11,221 bases of DNA, from contig CAZNIP010000094.1 in NCBI GenBank assembly GCA_964573115.1, positions 1 through 11,221 of the forward strand. Reading direction: 5' to 3'. Origin of the DNA: CAYOID01 sp964573115. Lineage in GTDB: Bacteria; Desulfobacterota; Desulfovibrionia; Desulfovibrionales; Desulfothermaceae. This document shows positions 6,897-11,221 of this stretch, one piece after another (positions within the stretch are counted from its first letter, which is position 1; each line of letters opens with the position of its first letter). The notes beneath the pieces were generated by a model that was not told the DNA's origin, searched no databases, and was given only the letters and a program-made list of their open reading frames with translations. The position numbers and the translations under genes are program-made.

Positions 6897-7642
6897 GCCT
6901 GATCATGAACCAGGACCCCGCCTTTGGATCCAAGCTCAGGCAGCCTGTCAGGCTGGCCGATCAGGTGGCCGATCTTCTCCGGGAGGAGATCGACAAGGGC
7001 ACCTTTCAGGCCGGGGACAAGATCCCCTCTGAAAGCAGCCTGGCCAGCACCTTTGGGGTCAGCCGGACCGTGATCAGGGAAGCCCTGGGCCGGCTGAAAT
7101 ACGACGGGCTCCTGGATTCAAGGCAGGGTCTCGGGGTGACCGTGATCGGTGAAGCCCAACGGAAGACCTTCCGTTTCCGTGACCAATGGCCGTTCGACAC
7201 CCAGAACTTGAGCCACCTCTTCGAGCTTCGGGCCATTCTTGAAGGCGACGCCGCCTCTCTGGCCGCCCTGAGGAGGTCCCGGGCCGACCTGGACGAGATG
7301 CAGGCCTGCCTGGAGCAGATGGCGGCGGCCGTTCAAGACGGGACTGACGGAGCGGATTCAGATTTCGACTTTCACCGGCTCCTGGCCAGGGCCAGCGGCA
7401 ACACCTACCTGCTGGACCTGATGCATTTTCTGAACACCAAGCTCAAAGGGGTCATCAAGACCGCCAGGGAACACTCCAGCCTCCAGCCAGGCCTGCCACA
7501 GCTGGTTCAAAAGGAGCACGAGGCCATCTACGAAGCCTTGAGCGCGCGGGATCCGGACAGGGCCCGGCAGGCCATGCTCCACCACATCACCCAGGCCAGC
7601 CGCAGACTGGGGTTGAACGTCCTGGACGAGTTCTCTGACTGA
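6887..7642 (+). CDS. GntR-family transcriptional regulator, FadR subfamily (FCD domain)
   Basis: A 251-residue DNA-binding repressor/activator. The N-terminal winged helix-turn-helix spans about residues 20-87 (LADQVADLLREEI, PSESSLASTFGVSRTVIREAL). The C-terminal all-helical FCD ligand domain spans about 108-235. Its metal/ligand residues are visible: D159 and H163 (DxxxH), H211 (KEHEAI) and H233 (MLHHI). FCD members near hydroxyacid genes (LldR, GlcC types) sense lactate, glycolate or other carboxylates, so it probably controls glcD-glcF and the TRAP genes through the dyad at 6839-6867. Start is uncertain: 6887 has no spaced ribosome-binding site, and ATG 6905 (MNQDPAFGSK) gives a more usual N-terminus. 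Divergent from glcD by 136 bases; upstream of the TRAP genes on the same strand. Confidence 0.9.
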   Translation: MTRCLIMNQDPAFGSKLRQPVRLADQVADLLREEIDKGTFQAGDKIPSESSLASTFGVSRTVIREALGRLKYDGLLDSRQGLGVTVIGEAQRKTFRFRDQWPFDTQNLSHLFELRAILEGDAASLAALRRSRADLDEMQACLEQMAAAVQDGTDGADSDFDFHRLLARASGNTYLLDLMHFLNTKLKGVIKTAREHSSLQPGLPQLVQKEHEAIYEALSARDPDRARQAMLHHITQASRRLGLNVLDEFSD

Positions 7643-7790
7643 CCTTCGATTGGAGCGTCGCACCTCTTCAAGAGAAGCAGGCCCTGTTGATGACAACTCC
7701 CTTGAGATCTGAAACAATGTTGGCCTCCCTGTCGCGCCATTGGGCCCAAGGACCCTGTTCATAGTGACCTCAAACCCCAAGGAGGTACCC
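7643..7790 (+). other. Gap between the regulator and TRAP genes
   Basis: A 148-base gap with no gene. It holds a small dyad GTTG-ATGA-CAAC (7686-7697) and the strong ribosome-binding site AAGGAGG (7779-7785) for the next gene. No convincing promoter or terminator was found. TTGATG (7687-7692) with TGAAAC 17 bases on is a weak candidate, so read-through from the regulator is possible. Confidence 0.3.
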
Positions 7791-8798
7791 GTGTTGAAAA
7801 AACTCTTCACCGTCATCATCGCTGTCAGTCTGGTCCTCTGTGTTCAGGCCCGACAGGCTGAAGCAGGGGAAAGTCTGATCATCACCACGGCCACGACCGG
7901 AGGGACCTACTATCCGGTTGGCGTCGCCCTGGGAACACTGATCAGCATCAAGCTGGCCAAGCAGCACGGCATCACGGCCACGGCCATCAACTCGGCCGGC
8001 TCGGGTGAAAACGTTCAGATGCTCAAGAACAAGGAAGCCCAGATGGGCATCCTGCAGTCCCTGTTCGGCCTCAATGCCTACAACGGCAAAGGCCCGTACG
8101 AGGGCAAACCGGTCAAGAGCTTCAGATCGGTGTCCATGCTCTGGGAAAACGTGGAGCACTTCTCCATGCTCAACAAGCACGTCGACTCCGGGACCATCAT
8201 GGACCTCAAGGGGTTCGACAGGAAGTTCTCCATCGGCAAGCGGGGCAGCGGGACCGAAGGGTCAGGCCGGACCATCCTCAAGGCCCTGGGCATCGATCCA
8301 GAAAGCCTGAACCTCGAGTATCTGGGGTACAACCCCTCTGCCCAGGCCATGATGGACGGACGGATCGCGGCCATGAACACACCGGCAGGCCCGCCGGTGG
8401 CAGCCGTGACCCAGCTCTTTGCCCAGCTCGGCAGCGACAGGGTTTCGGTCCTGGACATCACTGACGAGCAGCTGGCCACGATCCATGAAGAATACCCGAT
8501 CTGGAACCGCTTTGTGGTCAAGGCAGGCACCTACCCCGGACAGGAGGACGACATCCAGACCGTTTCCCAGCCGAACTTTCTGGCCGTGACCCCGGATGTT
8601 TCAGAGGAGACTGTCTACCTGATCACCAAGACCATCTATGAAAACCTGCCTTTCCTGAACAACATCCACAAGGCGACCGAGGCCATGTCCCTGGAACGGG
8701 CCATCAACGGCCTGCCGGTGCCTCTCCACCCCGGTGCTCTGAAATACTACCAGGAACAGGGTCTGGACATCCCCGGCCACTTGATCGCAGAGAACTGA
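7791..8798 (+). CDS. TRAP transporter solute-binding protein, TAXI family
   Basis: A 335-residue periplasmic receptor that captures a substrate, probably an organic acid, and delivers it to the TRAP permease encoded next. An N-terminal signal peptide is clear: MLKK, a hydrophobic core LFTVIIAVSLVLCV, and a likely cut after AEA at residue 25. The mature protein opens with LIITTATTGGTYYPVG, the signature of the TAXI (TRAP-associated extracytoplasmic immunogenic) family, and its length is usual. The start is GTG at 7791, with AAGGAGG five bases upstream; TTG at 7794 is an alternative. An ATG at 7740 in the same frame lacks a ribosome-binding site and would bury the signal peptide. Some TAXI systems carry glutamate or 2-oxoglutarate; here the neighbours hint at a hydroxy- or oxo-acid, unproven. 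Confidence 0.92.
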   Translation: MLKKLFTVIIAVSLVLCVQARQAEAGESLIITTATTGGTYYPVGVALGTLISIKLAKQHGITATAINSAGSGENVQMLKNKEAQMGILQSLFGLNAYNGKGPYEGKPVKSFRSVSMLWENVEHFSMLNKHVDSGTIMDLKGFDRKFSIGKRGSGTEGSGRTILKALGIDPESLNLEYLGYNPSAQAMMDGRIAAMNTPAGPPVAAVTQLFAQLGSDRVSVLDITDEQLATIHEEYPIWNRFVVKAGTYPGQEDDIQTVSQPNFLAVTPDVSEETVYLITKTIYENLPFLNNIHKATEAMSLERAINGLPVPLHPGALKYYQEQGLDIPGHLIAEN

Positions 8799-8809
8799 TC
8801 CGAACTGCA

Positions 8810-8846
8810 GGTCCGGCCGTGCCAGCCTTCATGGCACGGCCGGACC
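8810..8846 (+). promoter_or_regulatory. Strong intercistronic hairpin between binding protein and permease
   Basis: Perfect 15-bp GC-rich stem, GGTCCGGCCGTGCCA (8810-8824) and TGGCACGGCCGGACC (8832-8846), with a 7-base loop. It starts 12 bases after the binding-protein stop. No U-run follows, so complete termination is unlikely. Such hairpins after binding-protein genes commonly protect the upstream message from 3' decay or dampen downstream expression, giving more receptor than permease. Confidence 0.7.
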
Positions 8847-8924
8847 CATGACCGCTCCATGAACAGGGTCCTTGCCTTTCCGCATTGTTTCCAGCACAAC
8901 CTCTGCAACCCTGGACAATGAACC

Positions 8925-10865
8925 ATGACTGACAAGCCTTCCCCAGGACATTCCAAGGCCGAGGACAGCGGCGAAGTCATCGTGGCCAGACGAAGCCTGA
9001 CCGGGGCCCATGCCCGGGTGGTCTACTGGATGGGCGTGCTCATGTCCCTGTACCACCTGTGGATCAACACCGTCGGGATCATGCCCAACATCCAGCGCAA
9101 CGCCATGCACTTCGCCTTTGTCTGCTTCCTGGGCTATCTGACCTATCCTGCAGCCAGACGCATCGCCAACAGGACCCTGACCCTGGACTACATCCTGGCC
9201 GGGCTGTCCTTCGGGGCCGGGCTGTACCTCATCTTTTTCGAAGACGCCCTGCACGCCAGAAACGAAGTCCCCATCCTGACCGATCTCATCGCCGCCGGAC
9301 TGGCCATCGTCCTGATCATCGAGCTCACCCGGAGGGTGGCCGGGTACGTCATCCCTCTTCTGGCCGGGGGCTTCCTGGCCTATGCCCTGGGAATGGGCAA
9401 GCTCTTCACCGGGCTGTGGACCTTTCCCGGGGTGACCCTGGAGCGGATGCTCTATCGCATGTACTTCGCCCCGGACGGCATCTTCGGCAAGATCGCCACG
9501 ATCTCTTCGACCTATGTCTTCCTCTTCGTCCTCTTTGCCGCTTTCCTCCTCCAGTCAGGGGCCGGCAACTTCATCATCCGCCTCTCCCTGGCCCTGATGG
9601 GCCGCCTGACTGGCGGCCCGGCCAAGATGGCCATCTTCGCCAGCGGGCTCATGGGATCCATCTCCGGCAGCGCCGTGGCCAACACCGTGGGCACGGGATC
9701 GATCACCATCCCCTTGATGAAAAAGATCGGGCTCAAGCCCCAGTTCGCCGGGGGGGTCGAAGCCGCGGCGTCCACCGGGGGACAGCTCCTGCCGCCGATC
9801 ATGGGGGCCGGGGCCTTCATCATGAGCCAGTGGACCCAGATCCCCTACCTGACCATTGTCGGGGTGGCCACCATCCCGGCCCTGATGTACTTCGTGTCCA
9901 TCGCCTTCTTCATCCACCTCCGGGCCAAGAAGAGACGGCTGGAGGTCCTGAGCTACGACGAGATGCCGTCCTTGAAAAAGGTCCTCAAGGAAGGCTGGAA
10001 CTTCTTCATCCCCATCGGGGTGCTCATGGCCCTGCTCCTCAAGGGCTACACCCCGACCTTTGCAGCCTGCGGGGGGATCCTGGCCATCGTCATCTCCAGC
10101 TGGTTCAACCCCCACACCAGGATGGGCCTGCGGGACATCCTGGACGCCCTGGCCAAGGGGGGGACCAACATGGTCACCACCGGGGTCATCCTGCTCTGCT
10201 CCGGAATCGTGGTCGGCATCGTGCTCATGGTCGGTGCCGGGATGAAGTTTTCCATGCTCATCACCTCCATTGCCGGAGGCAGCCTGTTCGTGACCATCGT
10301 CCTGGTGGCCCTGGCCTCCCTCATCCTGGGCATGGGCCTGCCGGTGACGGCGTCCTACATCGTGCTGGCCGTGCTGGCTGCACCGTCCATGTCCATGCTC
10401 GGGACCTCGGTCCTGGCCGCCCACATGCTCATCTTCTGGTTCTCCCAGGACGCCAACGTCACCCCCCCGGTGTGCCTGGCCGCCTATGCCGCTTCCGGGG
10501 TCGCCGGCAGCAAGCCCCTGGCCACAGGATTCGAGTCCTGGAAGCTGGCCAAAGGGCTGTACATCATCCCTTTGCTCTTCGTGTACACGCCGCTCCTGTT
10601 CCAGGGGCCGACCTGGATGGTCATCGAGACGGCTGTCCTGGCGACCATCGGTCTGTACTGCATCGCCGCTTTTTTTGAAGGCTATCACCTCTTTGATCTC
10701 AGCTGGTTCATGCGCCTGGCCATGCTGGCCATCGGGGGGCTGCTGCTGTGGCCGGAAATCCCTCTGCACGGCCTGGGCCTGGCTCTTCTGGTCTGCGTTT
10801 CCATTGTCCAGCTGTTCATCAAGCGCCGGCACGGGCATCGCCAGGAAAGCCCTGTTCCGGGATGA
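8925..10865 (+). CDS. TRAP transporter fused permease (DctQM type, 4TM/12TM)
   Basis: A 646-residue inner-membrane protein that imports the TAXI-delivered substrate, driven by an ion gradient. The N-terminal part (about 30-160) corresponds to the small DctQ-like subunit and the rest to the large DctM-like subunit, as in the fused permeases that partner TAXI receptors. DctM signatures are visible: GGPAKMAIFASGLMGSISGS (230-249), VANTVGTGSITIPLMKKIG (251-269), and EAAASTGGQLLPPIMGAG (279-296). The pattern recurs later as ASLILGMGLPVTASYIVLAV and FWFSQDANVTPPVCLAAYA, the second half of the internal repeat. Length is typical. The start at 8925 follows a poor ribosome-binding site, and a strong hairpin precedes it by 78 bases, both consistent with lower expression than the receptor. 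Confidence 0.94.
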   Translation: MTDKPSPGHSKAEDSGEVIVARRSLTGAHARVVYWMGVLMSLYHLWINTVGIMPNIQRNAMHFAFVCFLGYLTYPAARRIANRTLTLDYILAGLSFGAGLYLIFFEDALHARNEVPILTDLIAAGLAIVLIIELTRRVAGYVIPLLAGGFLAYALGMGKLFTGLWTFPGVTLERMLYRMYFAPDGIFGKIATISSTYVFLFVLFAAFLLQSGAGNFIIRLSLALMGRLTGGPAKMAIFASGLMGSISGSAVANTVGTGSITIPLMKKIGLKPQFAGGVEAAASTGGQLLPPIMGAGAFIMSQWTQIPYLTIVGVATIPALMYFVSIAFFIHLRAKKRRLEVLSYDEMPSLKKVLKEGWNFFIPIGVLMALLLKGYTPTFAACGGILAIVISSWFNPHTRMGLRDILDALAKGGTNMVTTGVILLCSGIVVGIVLMVGAGMKFSMLITSIAGGSLFVTIVLVALASLILGMGLPVTASYIVLAVLAAPSMSMLGTSVLAAHMLIFWFSQDANVTPPVCLAAYAASGVAGSKPLATGFESWKLAKGLYIIPLLFVYTPLLFQGPTWMVIETAVLATIGLYCIAAFFEGYHLFDLSWFMRLAMLAIGGLLLWPEIPLHGLGLALLVCVSIVQLFIKRRHGHRQESPVPG

Positions 10866-10986
10866 GCTGCCCAGGCCAGGATCTCATGCCCTGGCCAGGA
10901 GGAGCCTCAGGGCCGCAAGGTTCGTGCAGGTGATCCAGGCTGCACAGACTCGGGGGGCGGTTGCAGAATTCTGCACCCAGGACCCG
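10866..10986 (+). other. Gene-free stretch after the permease
   Basis: Contains a short hairpin, GGCCAGG (10874-10880) and CCTGGCC (10890-10896), with no U-run, and a perfect 14-base palindrome TGCAGAATTCTGCA (10962-10975). No gene or convincing terminator was found. It leads into the right copy of the 99-base inverted repeat. Confidence 0.4.
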
Positions 10987-11085
10987 GAATTCAGCTTTGC
11001 CTCTGGCAAAGCTGAATTTATCTCTATGATTTTATGTGTAAAAACGTGAACACTCGGTTGACAGCTCCAGCTCATTCACTGCCAG
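10987..11085 (+). repeat. 99-base inverted repeat, right copy
   Basis: Reverse complement of 290-388 with two mismatches. It begins with the hairpin at 10988-11018 (arms AATTCAGCTTTGCC and GGCAAAGCTGAATT, loop TCT) and ends in GCCAG (11081-11085). Those five bases are also the first five of the next repeat block. The hairpin end faces the permease gene, 121 bases after its stop, so it may help end that transcript. Confidence 0.95.
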
Positions 11086-11221
11086 TTGGATCAGGGCAGA
11101 AACTTTCGCGGCTGCTCCCCTGACTGCTCCCCTTGAATGCTCCCCTTGAATGCTCCCCTTTTCCAAGGGGAGCTGTCCGCAGGACTGAGGGGTCCGGGGA
11201 GCTGTCCGCAGGACTGTGGGG
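11081..11221 (+). repeat. Conserved repeat block with two short tandem arrays
   Basis: The first 28 bases (11081-11108) are identical to 3843-3816 on the minus strand, and similarity continues imperfectly to about 11192. Inside are a 13-base unit TGCTCCCCTTGAA repeated at 11125 and 11138 plus a partial third at 11151, and a 9-bp hairpin GCTCCCCTT / AAGGGGAGC (11152-11173). A 29-base period follows, in which GGGGAGCTGTCCGCAGGACT occurs at 11167 and 11196. It runs off the window end. No gene was recognised. Confidence 0.75.

Noticed and set aside
7791..7850. Lipoprotein signal (Cys at residue 17 of the TAXI protein)
   Set aside because: The preceding residues LVL do not fit a lipobox, and an AEA cleavage site follows at residues 23-25.
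9059..10678. Long open frame in another phase of the permease gene (539 codons), and a 427-codon one on the opposite strand
   Set aside because: Both overlap a complete TRAP permease with clear family motifs. Their translations are rich in His, Gly, Pro, Arg, Asp and Gln without domains, typical of shadow frames in GC-rich DNA.
290..11085. Composite transposon bounded by the inverted repeats
   Set aside because: No transposase, integrase or recombinase gene lies between the repeats, and I see no matching short target duplication just outside them.
11113..11221. CRISPR array
   Set aside because: The units are directly tandem (13 and 29 bases) without unique spacers, and no cas gene is present.

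Overview
The window reads as a chromosomal catabolic locus of a GC-rich (about 60% by eye) anaerobic Gram-negative bacterium. The mix of a two-gene GlcD/GlcF-type 2-hydroxyacid dehydrogenase, a TAXI-type TRAP transporter and an FCD-type GntR regulator is common in Desulfobacterota (sulfate reducers). That placement is an inference from gene content and codon style; no marker gene is present.

Layout: 1-394 is a gene-free mosaic of repeats. 395-1537 (-) encodes an unrecognised polytopic membrane protein. Divergent from it, 1834-3405 (+) encodes an acyl-CoA synthetase (AMP-forming). 3406-3986 is a 581-base gene-free stretch filled with hairpins and repeats. 5297-3987 (-) and 6750-5335 (-) form a glcD-glcF operon: an FAD-linked 2-hydroxyacid (D-lactate or glycolate) dehydrogenase and its iron-sulfur partner. 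A short divergent control region (6751-6886) carries a clear minus-strand promoter and a 29-base dyad. After it come a GntR/FadR-subfamily regulator (6887-7642, +), a TAXI solute-binding protein (7791-8798, +) and a fused TRAP permease (8925-10865, +). 10866-11221 is again gene-free and repeat-rich.

How it fits together: the TRAP system probably imports a carboxylate, GlcD/GlcF oxidises a 2-hydroxyacid and passes electrons through Fe-S clusters toward the quinone pool, and the FCD regulator probably senses the substrate and controls the divergent promoters. The acyl-CoA synthetase could activate an organic acid, but it is a separate transcription unit and its link to the pathway is only positional.

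The most unusual material is between the genes. Two 99-base inverted copies (290-388 and 10987-11085, two mismatches) bracket about 10.6 kb. Both belong to a wider family of short palindromes with arms AGC-NNN-GCC and GGC-NNN-GCT around a 3-base loop, seen seven times, always outside genes. In the three best-preserved stems the variable triplets differ between copies yet stay complementary. Three longer copies share an ordered architecture: palindrome, then 62-73 bases, then a conserved block starting GCCAGTT. This looks like a dispersed, structured, non-coding repeat family. I could not run any search to see whether it is already described.
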